A stretch of DNA of 64,000 nt from the NCBI GenBank assembly GCA_016709305.1, contig JADJNA010000024.1, forward strand, positions 1 through 64,000, written 5' to 3'. Origin of the DNA: Candidatus Villigracilis saccharophilus. GTDB lineage: Bacteria; Chloroflexota; Anaerolineae; Anaerolineales; Villigracilaceae. The notes under the pieces were generated by a model. The model did not search any database. It was given only the letters and a program-made list of their open reading frames with translations, and had not been told where the DNA came from. This document shows positions 9,407 to 18,747 of the stretch, in pieces (within the stretch, counting starts at the first letter, position 1; each line of letters starts with the position of its first letter). Made by a program: the position numbers and the translations under genes.

Positions 9407-10648
9407 ATGGCCGTGACTAAAATTCGGGTTCTTATCGTAGATGATATTGCAGAAACTCGCGAAAACATTCGTAAGTTGTTGCAGTTTGAATCAGATGTGG
9501 ATGTTACCGGCGCTGCGCGCTCAGGCAAAGAAGGAATTCAACTTGCCCAGGAGTTGGACCCTGATGTTGTATTGATGGACATCAATATGCCAGATATTGA
9601 TGGAATTACAGCAACAGAAGTGATTCGTCAAAAATCACCCCATATTCAGGTATTAATTTTATCTGTCCAGAGTGATGGAAACTATATGCGAAAGGCGATG
9701 CTGGCTGGCGCGCGCGACTTTTTGACAAAGCCTCCGATGGGGGATGAGTTGATTTCTGCGGTTCGCCGTGCTGGCGAAATGGCGCATGCTGAACGTGCAA
9801 AAGGTGCTCAGCAGCGTTTGGTTACCGCAGGTTCGTCTGGTTTGCCAATTTTGATGTCAAGTTTTACCCCTGCGGCGAGTGGAAAGATCGTTACAGTATA
9901 CAGCCCGAAGGGCGGAACAGGCTGTACAACAATTGCAGTTAATCTGGCGATTGCCCTGAATAATGAAGATACTCGTACTGTTTTGGTGGATGCAAACCTG
10001 CAATTTGGCGACGTGGCAGTTTTTGTCAATGAGCAGGGTAAGAACACCATCCTTGAACTTGCGCCTCGCGTGGATGAGCTCGAGTCGGAGGTTGTTGAAG
10101 AGATTCTAATTAAGCACGAGGCTTCCGGTATTCGAATTCTTGCAGCCCCTCAACGTCCCGAAATGGCTGAGAAGGTCTCTGCGGATCAATTTGCCAAGGT
10201 TTTGCAATTCTTACAAAGAATGTACGCTTATGTTGTTGTTGACACTTCCTCCATATTGACGGACGTCATTCTTTCCACCATAGATATTAGCGATGTGATC
10301 GTGCTTGTTACTACTCAGGAAATACCCGCGATTAAAAATGCACGGCTGTTTCTTGATCTTTTGCAAACCATGGGTATCCAGAAGGAAAAAATTGTATTTA
10401 CTATGAATCGGTATGACAAGCGAATCGCGATCACACCGGAAAGAGTGAGTGAAAACCTTAAGCATGAAGTATCGGCTACAATTCCTCTTGATGAGAAAAT
10501 AGTGATCACAGCGGTCAACAGGGGAGTGCCGTTCATGCTGGATAATAAATCACAGCCTGTTGGGAGAGGAATATTTTCTCTGGCCGAAGTGGTGCGGGCG
10601 CGTTTGACTTTATTGGAATCTGAAAATGATTTGTCTCTTAAGCGTTAA
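9407..10648 (+). CDS. cpaE: CpaE-like pilus assembly protein with receiver and MinD/ParA domains
   Basis: 413 residues. The N-terminal receiver is complete: acidic pair at 12-13, phospho-acceptor Asp about 58 ('VVLMDINMPDIDG'), conserved Lys about 108 ('FLTKPP'). From about 160 a MinD/ParA-type ATPase begins with the deviant Walker A 'SPKGGTGCTT' (167-175), followed by 'VDANLQFGDVAVF' and 'VVVDTSS'. CpaE proteins localise Tad machinery; most have a degenerate receiver, whereas this one keeps the phosphorylation residues, so it may be controlled by phosphorylation. It lies between cpaB and cpaF in the operon. Confidence 0.88.
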   Translation: MAVTKIRVLIVDDIAETRENIRKLLQFESDVDVTGAARSGKEGIQLAQELDPDVVLMDINMPDIDGITATEVIRQKSPHIQVLILSVQSDGNYMRKAMLAGARDFLTKPPMGDELISAVRRAGEMAHAERAKGAQQRLVTAGSSGLPILMSSFTPAASGKIVTVYSPKGGTGCTTIAVNLAIALNNEDTRTVLVDANLQFGDVAVFVNEQGKNTILELAPRVDELESEVVEEILIKHEASGIRILAAPQRPEMAEKVSADQFAKVLQFLQRMYAYVVVDTSSILTDVILSTIDISDVIVLVTTQEIPAIKNARLFLDLLQTMGIQKEKIVFTMNRYDKRIAITPERVSENLKHEVSATIPLDEKIVITAVNRGVPFMLDNKSQPVGRGIFSLAEVVRARLTLLESENDLSLKR

Positions 10649-10659
10649 GGAGTTTTTCT

Positions 10660-12099
10660 ATGTCATTACTTCGACGTATTGAGCAGGGTCAAGGAGGCGG
10701 TCAGCAGGATAGCGGCGCTCCCTTGCCTCAACAATCTGGTGGTGATGGCAAATCAGGCGCGGGTGATTCTTCCCGCTTGTCGTCAATGCAGGCAAGAAGA
10801 GTCAGCGCGCCTATCACATCTCCACAGGCTGGTTCATATTTTGACTTAAAAACCCGTGTTCAAAATAAACTGCTCGCTGAGATCGATCCCTCTATGGATG
10901 TATCCAGAACGGATGAAGTTCGGCGTACTATTCAAGGTTTATTTGAACAGATTCTTGCGGAAGAAAACATCGTTCTCTCACGTCCTGAGCGTGCGCGCTT
11001 ATTTGAGCAAATCGCAGCTGAAATACTTGGCTTGGGACCGTTGCAATCACTGTTGGAAGACGATACGATCACCGAGATTATGGTGAATGGACCCAAGAAT
11101 ATTTATATTGAACGTAAGGGTAAACTTCATCGCGTACCGGTAACTTTTGAAAGTAATGAGCATGTAATGCGAATTATTGATCGCATTGTTGCCCCCCTCG
11201 GTCGTCGTATTGATGAGTCCAGTCCGTATGTGGATGCGCGTTTGCAGGATGGCTCCCGTGTAAATGCAGTCATCCCTCCGATTTCATTGGTTGGCCCTGT
11301 GTTGACTATTCGTAAGTTCTCCAAGAATCCAATATCAGTTGACCAAATGGTTCAATTTGGTTCGCTTACAAATGAGTGCGTTCAATTCCTTAAAGCCTGT
11401 GTAGAATCCCGTTTAAATATTATTATTTCAGGCGGTACAGGTTCAGGCAAGACGACGCTTTTAAACGTGCTTTCTAGTTTTATTCCGTCTGATGAGCGTA
11501 TTTTGACGATCGAAAATGCAGCCGAGCTGCAATTGCGGCAGGAGCATGTTGTGACGCTTGAATCTCGTCCCCCAAATATTGAAGGCCGTGGCGAAATTAC
11601 CATTCGCGATTTGGTCATCAATGCTTTGCGTATGCGCCCCGAACGGATTATTGTTGGCGAATGTCGTGGTGGCGAGACTTTGGACATGCTGCAAGCTATG
11701 AATACTGGTCACGATGGTTCGATGACCACGGCTCATGCCAACACTCCGCGTGATGCGATCTCTCGTATCGAAACTATGTGTTTGATGGCGGGCATGGATT
11801 TACCGGTCAGAGCCATTCGTGAACAGATTTCCAGCGCAGTGGATGTGATCGTTCAACAACAGCGTATGCGGGATGGTACTCGTAAAGTTATTACGGTTGC
11901 CGAGGTAAGCGGCATGGAAGGCGACGTGATCACAATGACAGATCTCTTCGTCTTTGAGCAAACAGGCGTTGAAAATGGAAGGATTGTTGGACGCCTTCGC
12001 CCTACTGGTCTTCGCCCAAAATTTATGGACAAGATTGAAGCTGCGGGCATTCATTTGCCCCCATCCATCTTTGGTATTGGCGAACGTCGCCGTTATTGA
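10660..12099 (+). CDS. cpaF: CpaF/TadA secretion ATPase
   Basis: 479 residues. The first 60 are low-complexity Gly/Gln/Ser. The ATPase core contains 'ILGLGPLQSLLEDDTITEIM', typical of TadA/CpaF, Walker A 'GGTGSGKTT' at about 258-266, 'LQLRQEHVVTLESRPPN', the Walker B-like 'RPERIIVGECRGGETLDML', and the His box 'HDGSMTTAHANTP'. It powers assembly and in some species retraction of Flp/Tad pili, acting as a hexamer at the cytoplasmic face with TadB and TadC. Starts 11 bases after the CpaE stop with an AAGGAG site (10647-10652). Confidence 0.95.
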   Translation: MSLLRRIEQGQGGGQQDSGAPLPQQSGGDGKSGAGDSSRLSSMQARRVSAPITSPQAGSYFDLKTRVQNKLLAEIDPSMDVSRTDEVRRTIQGLFEQILAEENIVLSRPERARLFEQIAAEILGLGPLQSLLEDDTITEIMVNGPKNIYIERKGKLHRVPVTFESNEHVMRIIDRIVAPLGRRIDESSPYVDARLQDGSRVNAVIPPISLVGPVLTIRKFSKNPISVDQMVQFGSLTNECVQFLKACVESRLNIIISGGTGSGKTTLLNVLSSFIPSDERILTIENAAELQLRQEHVVTLESRPPNIEGRGEITIRDLVINALRMRPERIIVGECRGGETLDMLQAMNTGHDGSMTTAHANTPRDAISRIETMCLMAGMDLPVRAIREQISSAVDVIVQQQRMRDGTRKVITVAEVSGMEGDVITMTDLFVFEQTGVENGRIVGRLRPTGLRPKFMDKIEAAGIHLPPSIFGIGERRRY

Positions 12100-12205
12100 T
12101 GAATACAAATTTTATGATTTGAAACTCTTCAGCTTCATTGATCGAAGATAAAAAGCGATAGTATTTTATGCATACATTTCCGATAAACTATTTACAAGGA
12201 TTAAC

Positions 12206-13165
12206 ATGATTACGTGGGTTATTATCATTGGCGGAATAATATTAATTATCCTATTAATCGTGGGCGTTTTTGTTTCCTCAAACAGTGAGCGTGCCCTGGT
12301 TGAACAGCGCTTAAGTAAATATCTGGATGATGACAAGAAAGGCAGCGACGAACGCGATCCTCAAAGATCAATGCTCACGGATTGGGTGTCAAGGCGGGTC
12401 GAAAAGACATCCTTTGGAGATCGTGTGGCTCGGGATCTTGCCCGCGCAGATATAAAATTTAAAGTTGCTGAGTATTTTGTTCTAATTGCTGTGACTATTC
12501 TGTTGGGCGGTCTCCTAGCTTGGTTTATTGGTAATAGGCACCCAATTTCAGCTTTGATTGGAGCAATTGCGGGGGCGTTTGCTCCCCGATTTTATGTGAA
12601 GCGCCAGCAAGCCCAGCGCCTTCAAAAATTTAATGATCAATTGTCGGATATGCTTAACTTGATGGTAAACGGTCTGCGCGCCGGGTATTCAACCATGCAG
12701 GCAATGGAGGCGATCAGCAAGGAATTACCGTCACCAATCAATGATGAATTCCGCCGTGTCGTGCAGGAAATGCAGATCGGTATTCCAATGGAGACTGCCC
12801 TCGAAAATTTGTTGCGCCGTATCCCAAGTCCCGACCTTGACTTTGTTGTGACTGCCATTAACGTTCAGCGGGAAGTCGGCGGTAATCTCTCTGAGATTTT
12901 GGATAATATTTCCTTTACCATTCGCGAACGTGTTCGTATTAAGGGCGAAGTGCGTGTATTGACCTCTCAGGTACGTACCTCAGGAAGCGTTCTGTCCTTG
13001 ATACCATTCTTTTTAACGCTTGTTTTATGGTTCCTTAATCCTGAATATTTGATGTCAGTGACGCAGGGCGGTCCATTGTGTACTGCGGGAATTATTTGTG
13101 TGGTGCTTGGTTTGATTGGCTCCAGTTACTTTATTATGATGCGTATTGCGGATATCGAGGTGTAG
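12206..13165 (+). CDS. tadB: Tad pilus inner-membrane platform protein TadB
   Basis: 319 residues, T2SSF (GspF-like) family. An N-terminal helix (about 4-26), two central helices around residues 92-130, the cytoplasmic T2SSF domain with 'FNDQLSDMLNLMVNGLRAGY' and 'REVGGNLSEILDNIS', and two C-terminal helices. The size and order are those of TadB. It pairs with TadC as the membrane platform above CpaF. An AAGGA site precedes the ATG. Confidence 0.9.
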   Translation: MITWVIIIGGIILIILLIVGVFVSSNSERALVEQRLSKYLDDDKKGSDERDPQRSMLTDWVSRRVEKTSFGDRVARDLARADIKFKVAEYFVLIAVTILLGGLLAWFIGNRHPISALIGAIAGAFAPRFYVKRQQAQRLQKFNDQLSDMLNLMVNGLRAGYSTMQAMEAISKELPSPINDEFRRVVQEMQIGIPMETALENLLRRIPSPDLDFVVTAINVQREVGGNLSEILDNISFTIRERVRIKGEVRVLTSQVRTSGSVLSLIPFFLTLVLWFLNPEYLMSVTQGGPLCTAGIICVVLGLIGSSYFIMMRIADIEV

Positions 13166-13166
13166 T

Positions 13167-14138
13167 ATGACTTCTACAACGATTGTTACGATTATTGTTG
13201 GCATTGTCATTCTTGGCGTTGCGATAGCACTTGTTATTGTAGGCGCTCGATTTTCACGGGAAAATCAGGAAAATCAATCTGATCCTGTTATGGCACGCCT
13301 GGCTGAAGCAACCCAGCGTGGCGAAACGGTTTCGTTGGAAGATATTGAACTTCAACAACCCTTTATGGAGCGGATTGTTATTCCCATCATAAAAAAGTTC
13401 GGGGAGATTTCAACACGTTTCACGCCACAAAAGCTTCTGGAAGAAACCACCCTTAAATTGGAACTGGCCGGCAATCCTGGACGAATTGATGCATCGACTT
13501 TTTTGGCAACTCGTTTTGTTGGCGCCGGGGTGTTTGGCGGGCTTTTGCTCTTGATTTCATCCCTGCCAACCGTGAACTGGCCGCTCGGGAGAGTCGTTCT
13601 GATCGTTGGCATCTTCACAGCGTTGGGTTTTTTCTTCCCGCAATTATGGCTTCAGAGTCGAATTAATCGTCGTCAGACCGAGGTGCGTAAAGCCATGCCT
13701 GATGCTCTCGACCTGTTGACGATTTGCGTTGAGGCGGGCTTGGGGTTTGATGCGGCAATGTCAAAAGTCAGCGAGAAGTGGGAGAATGAACTTTCGATCA
13801 TGTTTGGACGTTGTATCCGTGAAGTTCAACTCGGAAAAACACAGCGCGAGGCTTTGCGCGACATGGCAGACCGGCTTGGGCTGCCAGAGTTGACAAGTTT
13901 CGTCGCCGCTGTGATACAAAGCCAGATTTTGGGTGTAAGTTTGGCGAAAGTTCTCCGTATTCAATCTGATCAAATGCGCATGAAAAGGCGTCAGTTTGCT
14001 GAGGAGCTCGCGCATAAAGCTCCTGTAAAAATGATCATCCCAATGGCTTTATTAACCTTTCCGTCGATTATGATAATTCTAATGGCTCCAGCGGCATTCC
14101 AAATTAGCAAGGCTTTTGGCCCTATCTTGGGGAATTAA
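13167..14138 (+). CDS. tadC: Tad pilus inner-membrane platform protein TadC
   Basis: 323 residues, T2SSF family. An N-terminal helix, a central pair of helices, then 'MPDALDLLTICVEAGLGFDA' and 'ALRDMADRLGLPELTSFVAA', which are standard TadC signatures, then 'KAPVKMIIPMALLTFPSIMI' at the C-terminal helix. I placed the start at ATG 13167, one base after the tadB stop; an upstream in-frame ATG at 13146 lies inside tadB. No pilin (flp), prepilin peptidase or TadE/F gene follows in this window, so those parts must be elsewhere. Confidence 0.9.
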   Translation: MTSTTIVTIIVGIVILGVAIALVIVGARFSRENQENQSDPVMARLAEATQRGETVSLEDIELQQPFMERIVIPIIKKFGEISTRFTPQKLLEETTLKLELAGNPGRIDASTFLATRFVGAGVFGGLLLLISSLPTVNWPLGRVVLIVGIFTALGFFFPQLWLQSRINRRQTEVRKAMPDALDLLTICVEAGLGFDAAMSKVSEKWENELSIMFGRCIREVQLGKTQREALRDMADRLGLPELTSFVAAVIQSQILGVSLAKVLRIQSDQMRMKRRQFAEELAHKAPVKMIIPMALLTFPSIMIILMAPAAFQISKAFGPILGN

Positions 14139-14168
14139 TTTCTATCGCTTTGATGTGAAGAGGCCGCT

Positions 14169-14912
14169 TTGCAAAACTGGTCATACACAGCTTATCGATT
14201 AATTTGGAGCGCGCTTGACCTGCTTTTTCCTCCCGAAGTGTGGGGGCTGCGGGAAAATGGGCTCTTGCAGGTTTCTGAATTGTCGAAAAAATATAAAAAT
14301 ACTAAAAGAAAATCTTAGTGAAATGTGCGGCCTTCCATTGGAAAAGGCGGGGGTATGTACCGTCTGTCAATTGGATCGGCCGCATTTTTGTGCATTAAGA
14401 GCGTGGGCAGTTTTTGATAATCCGGTTCGAAATGCGGTACGCAAATTGAAAAACAAACGGAACATATCAATGAGATATGCACTTGCCGTACAGATGAAAC
14501 CATTTGTACGGGATTTTAGACTGGCCGATTGACATGACCATACTTATCCCACCTGGGAAACATAGACTCAAAGAACGAGGCTATAATCAAGTTGCAATGA
14601 TTGCGATGTCGCTTGTAATGGCGCTTAGTGTGGAATATGCTCCGGGAGAATTGACACAGAGCAAAGAAACGCCTTCCCAGGTGGTACTACAAAACGAAGA
14701 AAGAAAAGGCGCAGGCTGGCGTGGGAGTGAGGGGGAAAAATGTACTAGTTCTGGACGATGCCTCAAGAACAGGATCAACTTTATCGTCCAGCGCAGAGGC
14801 GTTATATTTGTCAGGCGCAAAAAATGTTTACACTTTCACAGTCGCCCGTGCGCTGCCCATCATGGTTTACAGAACGCCTGAGCGTTTTGTTCGTAGCTTT
14901 TCATCCCAATAA
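14169..14912 (+). pseudogene. comF: ComF-family phosphoribosyltransferase, multiple frameshifts
   Basis: The pieces of one ComF protein appear in successive frames. Frame one from TTG 14169 encodes a helix ending 'LDLLFPP'; the next gives 'KCGGCGK' and the zinc-type 'GVCTVCQLDRPHFC'; the next 'LIPPGKHRLKERGYNQVAMI', the central ComF motif; the last 'VLVLDDASRTGSTLSSSAEA', the PRPP-binding loop. Three shifts of the same sense (one extra base each) lie near 14235, 14510 and 14700-14720. Intact ComF helps draw single-stranded DNA in during natural transformation and may work in purine salvage. So many shifts could mean real decay or repeated sequencing errors. Confidence 0.7.
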
Positions 14913-14921
14913 GGAGGACGT

Positions 14922-15485
14922 ATGTCCAACAAAGTGGAAGTTCAGACTCGTAATATCCGATTGACCGATAAGATTGAGGAATATGTAAATAAAAAGGCTG
15001 GTAATTTTGATCACTACCTGACCGCGATCGAAGAGGCGCGCGTGGAATTGGCTCACTATAAGGCAGCACGTAATGCCGATGATCGTAATGTTGCGCAGAT
15101 CACTGTGTATGGTAAAGGTTTTACGCTTCGAACTGAAGAGCGCGCAGATGAGGCGCTGGCCGCTTTTGATCTGGCGCATGATAACATGCAGAGGCAGATC
15201 GAAAGATACAAAGGCAAGCATCAACATGGCCGCGGTGACGGGCGTTCTGCCGCCGAGGCTGCCGAACCGATCTTTGATGATGCGACAGGTGAGCTTTCTC
15301 CGCTCGTGGCGCGCAAGAAGAAATTCGTTTTATATCCAATGACTGAAGATGAAGCTGTGGTTCAAATGCGAAATCTTGGACACGATAACTTCTTTATCTT
15401 TTATAATGCACAGACCAACAAAATCAATGTCTTGTACCGCCGCCGCAATGGAAGTTACGGATTGATAGACCCTGAACTCGGTTAA
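14922..15485 (+). CDS. hpf: Long-form ribosome hibernation promoting factor
   Basis: 187 residues. The N-terminal S30AE (HPF/RaiA) domain starts 'VEVQTRNIRLTDKIEEYVNK' and the C-terminal dimerisation domain shows 'FVLYPMTEDEAVVQMRNLGH' and 'FFIFYNAQTNKINVLYRRRN', the features of long HPF that forms 100S ribosome dimers in stationary phase. A near-perfect AAGGAGG (14911-14917) precedes the ATG and overlaps the end of comF. A likely terminator follows at 15501-15540. Confidence 0.95.
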   Translation: MSNKVEVQTRNIRLTDKIEEYVNKKAGNFDHYLTAIEEARVELAHYKAARNADDRNVAQITVYGKGFTLRTEERADEALAAFDLAHDNMQRQIERYKGKHQHGRGDGRSAAEAAEPIFDDATGELSPLVARKKKFVLYPMTEDEAVVQMRNLGHDNFFIFYNAQTNKINVLYRRRNGSYGLIDPELG

Positions 15486-15500
15486 GATCAGGCAAACTTG

Positions 15501-15540
15501 ACTGGCCTGGCGGCTATGCTGTCAGACCAGTTTTCATTTT
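15501..15540 (+). terminator. Probable terminator after hpf
   Basis: A nine-base stem with one mismatch (15501-15509 with 15523-15531) is followed by TTTCATTTT. It separates hpf from folE, which begins at 15550. Confidence 0.5.
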
Positions 15541-15549
15541 GGAGCTGTA

Positions 15550-16173
15550 ATGGATTTTGACGATATAAGCGACAAGGAATTAGAGAATAACCCAATGAAT
15601 GATGTTGTGGTTGAAGATGCTGTGAACCGTATACTCTCTGCGGTCGGCGAGGACCCTCAGCGCGAGGGATTGCAATTCACGCCTCGTCGTGTAGCGCGAA
15701 TGTATCATGAATTGCTTGGCGGCTATACCATGGATCCAAAAGCCATTATTAATGGTGCTTTGTTTGAGGTTCAATACGATGAGATGGTGCTTGTGCGCGA
15801 CATCGAGTTTTATAGCATGTGCGAACATCACATGCTGCCATTTATCGGCCGCGCGCATGTTGCTTATATCCCAGATGGCAAAGTCCTTGGCCTTTCAAAA
15901 ATCCCGCGCGTAGTGGATATGTATGCGCGGCGACTTCAAGTTCAGGAGCGCATGACCCGTCAGATCGCGGATTTCCTGCGTGACCTGCTCAAGCCGCAAG
16001 GTGTGGCTGTTGTTGTGGAAGCCATGCATTTATGTTCAATGATGCGCGGGGTCAAGAAACACGATGCGCGCATGACCACTTCTGCGATGCACGGCGCGTT
16101 TCGAGCCAATCTAGCCACGCGTCAGGAATTTTTGGCGAATATTTCTCGCGGTGCTTCGCCATTGCAAATATAA
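15550..16173 (+). CDS. folE: GTP cyclohydrolase I
   Basis: 207 residues. It converts GTP to 7,8-dihydroneopterin triphosphate, the first step of folate and pterin synthesis, as a cytosolic homodecamer. Zinc ligands are visible as Cys 91 and the histidines of 'YSMCEHHMLPFIGRAHVAYI', and the second cysteine (about 162) in 'MHLCSMMRGVKKHDARMTTS'. The 'GLSKIPRVVDMYARRLQVQE' segment is also diagnostic. It faces folB on the opposite strand with only 27 bases between the stops, so two folate genes converge. Confidence 0.97.
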   Translation: MDFDDISDKELENNPMNDVVVEDAVNRILSAVGEDPQREGLQFTPRRVARMYHELLGGYTMDPKAIINGALFEVQYDEMVLVRDIEFYSMCEHHMLPFIGRAHVAYIPDGKVLGLSKIPRVVDMYARRLQVQERMTRQIADFLRDLLKPQGVAVVVEAMHLCSMMRGVKKHDARMTTSAMHGAFRANLATRQEFLANISRGASPLQI

Positions 16174-16200
16174 TTTGTTGGATTAAATCAGGCTTCGCGC

Positions 16201-16566
16201 TTAATCTGAATTTGGATTCCGCCGCTCTACTTCTACCGCCACCGAATCCGCTTCTACTACCGCGCCAGGCTTGTCCACCCGTAAAATAACTCTAGCTACT
16301 CTCGGCTCTTGCAAGCAGACCTGTGCCAGGTCGTTTGCAAGAGCTTCGACAGTCATCCGCGCCGCGCTTTCTGCGTGAGCGCGGAGTTTTTTTGACATCT
16401 CGCTGTAATTGACACAGTCAGAAATATCGTCAGTTTGAGCAGCGGAACTTGTATCTATGAACATCGTCGCGTTGATAATGATCTCGCGCAGAGTGACGCG
16501 TTCCCAATCGTGAATTCCAAGTATGACCTTTGCGCGCAAATTCTGGATGAAGACCTTGTCCATCAT
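16201..16566 (-). CDS. folB: Dihydroneopterin aldolase
   Basis: 121 residues. FolB splits 7,8-dihydroneopterin into 6-hydroxymethyl-dihydropterin and glycolaldehyde in folate synthesis. The start 'DKVFIQNLRAKVILGIHDWE' and 'VNYSEMSKKLRAHAE' and the tail 'VARVILRVDKPGAVVEADSV' are typical of the family, and the length is normal. Its start overlaps the stop of the upstream lgt-like gene by four bases, so it is cotranslated with it. Confidence 0.92.
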   Translation of the reverse strand: MMDKVFIQNLRAKVILGIHDWERVTLREIIINATMFIDTSSAAQTDDISDCVNYSEMSKKLRAHAESAARMTVEALANDLAQVCLQEPRVARVILRVDKPGAVVEADSVAVEVERRNPNSD

Positions 16567-17285
16567 GACTTCTCTTTTATCCTGTATTCGAGCAAAATAA
16601 AAATAACAGCAAGTGCCGCCAGCGCGACGACTTGTTCCTGTTTTATGCCATTCAATATCAGGGTGCTGTCTCCGCGAAATGCCTGGATGAAAAGTTGGGA
16701 CCCAGCTGTGAGCGCGGCGAAGGTGAGGAAGAGAATGCCCGGGCGTGTATCATGTCTTTTAAACCAGAGCAGGATAAAGATAAGTAGAGACGCGACTGTT
16801 TCGTATAGCTGAGTCGGATGCCGTGTCGCATTCCATAAATTGATTCCCCATGGTTGATCCGTTTCTTTTCCAAAGGCTGTGCCAGCTGCAAGGTGGCTTA
16901 ATCCTGTTCCGATGATGATGATTGCAAAGAATGGCGTAAGCGCGTCGAGTGTTTTCCAGAATAATAATCCATTGCGCTGACCGTAAATATAAGCGGCGAT
17001 GAACGAGACTGCGGTTCCGCCGAACGGATCGAAAATGTCGGGGTTTATGGATAATATCCCAAGCGGGCTTTTTAAAAATGCGGGTGTGTTCTGAAAAACA
17101 AATGAAAGCCGTCCACCAATAACGAATGCGAGCAAACCGTAAAAAATAATATTATTGATGTTTTCCTTGCTGATGCCATGGCGCTCAGCGCGTTTTTCCG
17201 TGAGCGTGAGTCCGATCCATGCGGCGGCGACCAGTAAGATCATGTGGCGGGGAGGCGAGAAGAGGTTTCGAAATGTTGTCAGCAT
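16563..17285 (-). CDS. Lgt-like prolipoprotein diacylglyceryl transferase family protein
   Basis: 240 residues with about seven membrane helices. The family motifs are visible: 'GGRLSFVFQN' in place of the usual first Gly-Gly-Arg block, 'HLAAGTAFGKETDQPWGINL' and 'RHPTQLYE', the most conserved Lgt string. Lgt moves a diacylglyceryl group from phosphatidylglycerol to the lipobox cysteine. It is shorter than typical Lgt (about 260-300) and sits between a thioredoxin and folB, so it may be a paralogue. The lipoprotein PotD in this window shows that the substrate class exists. Confidence 0.75.
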   Translation of the reverse strand: MLTTFRNLFSPPRHMILLVAAAWIGLTLTEKRAERHGISKENINNIIFYGLLAFVIGGRLSFVFQNTPAFLKSPLGILSINPDIFDPFGGTAVSFIAAYIYGQRNGLLFWKTLDALTPFFAIIIIGTGLSHLAAGTAFGKETDQPWGINLWNATRHPTQLYETVASLLIFILLWFKRHDTRPGILFLTFAALTAGSQLFIQAFRGDSTLILNGIKQEQVVALAALAVIFILLEYRIKEKS

Positions 17286-17286
17286 G

Positions 17287-17847
17287 TTATTTTAGGATTT
17301 CCTCGATGCGCGTGCGAAGCAGGGCTTCGGACATGGGGCCGCCGATAACAACCTCATTAATGATGCCATTACGGTTAATAAAATACGATGAAGGCAGCGA
17401 GCGCAATTGATATGCAGCTGCGGCTTCGCCTGTTTCTTCCAAAAGAATTGGGAAGGTCAATCCGTATTCATCTATGAATGGCGCGACTGCAAAAGGATCA
17501 TCTTGATAGGTCATATTCACAGCCAGTACGATAAACCCTTGATCTTTATATTCTTTGTACATTTTTTCGATGGCGGGCATTTCAGCCCGGCAAGGCGGGC
17601 ACCAGGTTGCCCAAAGATTTACAAGGATTGCCTGACCGCGCAGCTCAGAAAGTGTGTACGTTTCTCCTGTTGGGGTATTTAGAGAGAAATCAGGCGCGGC
17701 GAAACCTGCCTGCGGTGCAGAAATATTCCCTGATGTGGATGCGCCTGTTTTATCCACTGAAAGTGCAATCCATGCTGCGCCCGCTATGAGGATAAGAAAG
17801 TAGAGAATGATCCGTTGAGTTTTGTACATGATTATTCGAGTATACAT
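17287..17847 (-). CDS. TlpA/ResA-like membrane-anchored thiol-disulfide oxidoreductase
   Basis: 186 residues. One N-terminal helix (about 9-27) anchors the protein with the domain outside. The redox centre is the CxxC of 'NLWATWCPPCRAEMPAIEKM', followed by 'GFIVLAVNM' and the cis-proline loop 'LRSLPSSYFINRNGII', all AhpC/TSA-TlpA type. It probably reduces or exchanges disulfides in extracytoplasmic proteins. One base separates its stop from the lgt-like gene, so the three minus-strand genes form one operon. Confidence 0.88.
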   Translation of the reverse strand: MYTRIIMYKTQRIILYFLILIAGAAWIALSVDKTGASTSGNISAPQAGFAAPDFSLNTPTGETYTLSELRGQAILVNLWATWCPPCRAEMPAIEKMYKEYKDQGFIVLAVNMTYQDDPFAVAPFIDEYGLTFPILLEETGEAAAAYQLRSLPSSYFINRNGIINEVVIGGPMSEALLRTRIEEILK

Positions 17848-17894
17848 GAAATGGGGTGTAAAATTGACTTTATTTCATAAAATGGCGATATTAC

Positions 17895-18656
17895 ATGCTT
17901 TCTACTGAATCATCCTTCATTGGTGTTGATCTATCTGCAGGAAGAAAATCCATCTCCTATGCAGCCTTGGATCGCAATTTGAGCCTTGTTGCTCTTGCAG
18001 ATTGTAAAATGAATGACCTGGTCACATTTCTTGCTGGCCAGAGTGCCGCAACTGTGGCAGTCAACGCGCCTTCAAACGTAAATCGGGGGATTGTGCATGC
18101 GAATAAGAAAAATATAAAACTTGCTCAGGTTCAATTTCGCCGCGCAGATATGCGCCTCGCTGAATACGAATTGCGCGAGCGGAGAATTCATGTGACAAAG
18201 ACTCCCGCAAATCTGCAATTGTGTCCTTCCTGGGTGAGAGCTGGTTTTGAGTTGTATCTCAAACTTGAAAAAATGAAAGATGCAAAATATCCTGAAACGG
18301 ATTCTGCGTGTCAAATAATGGAGACGAATCCGCAGGCAAGTTTTTCCATATTGGCAGGTCAGGTCCCGTTGGCAAGAAATTCATTGGAAGGCCGTTTGCA
18401 GAGACATTTGCTCCTACATGAGCATGGTGTTCGTATCAAAGATCCAATGGATTTTTTTGAAGAAGTAACACACTATAAGATAATAAAAGGCATTTGGCCG
18501 ATGGAGCTTTTATATTCTCCAGATCAACTCGATGCGCTTGTCGCTGCCTATACTGCCTGGTATGCAGTGAGTAAAGTGGGGAGCGCTGTCATGGTTGGAG
18601 ATGCCAAAGAGGGAAAAATTGTCCTGCCCGATAAGGAATTACAGGAAAAATACTAG
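17895..18656 (+). CDS. DUF429-type ribonuclease-H-fold protein
   Basis: 253 residues. The start 'FIGVDLSAGRKSISYAALD' and the later 'FEEVTHYKIIKGIWP' and 'DQLDALVAAYTAWYA' are DUF429 features; the family has an RNase H-like fold with an N-terminal Asp. The catalytic role, if any, is not known. It is transcribed away from the tlpA operon, with 47 bases between the two start codons, so the promoters must overlap. Confidence 0.75.
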   Translation: MLSTESSFIGVDLSAGRKSISYAALDRNLSLVALADCKMNDLVTFLAGQSAATVAVNAPSNVNRGIVHANKKNIKLAQVQFRRADMRLAEYELRERRIHVTKTPANLQLCPSWVRAGFELYLKLEKMKDAKYPETDSACQIMETNPQASFSILAGQVPLARNSLEGRLQRHLLLHEHGVRIKDPMDFFEEVTHYKIIKGIWPMELLYSPDQLDALVAAYTAWYAVSKVGSAVMVGDAKEGKIVLPDKELQEKY

Positions 18657-18667
18657 CAGTCTAAGTG

Positions 18668-18698
18668 AAGCTCCGATGCCTTTGCGACTTCGGAGCTT
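18668..18698 (+). terminator. Hairpin between the DUF429 gene and tkt
   Basis: A perfect nine-base stem (18668-18676 with 18690-18698) lies just after the DUF429 stop. No T tract follows, so it may be a weak terminator or a processing site. Confidence 0.4.
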
Positions 18699-18747
18699 AT
18701 AGTGCGCGCTTTGGTAAAATAGAACAAATCTTTATAAAAGGACTCAC

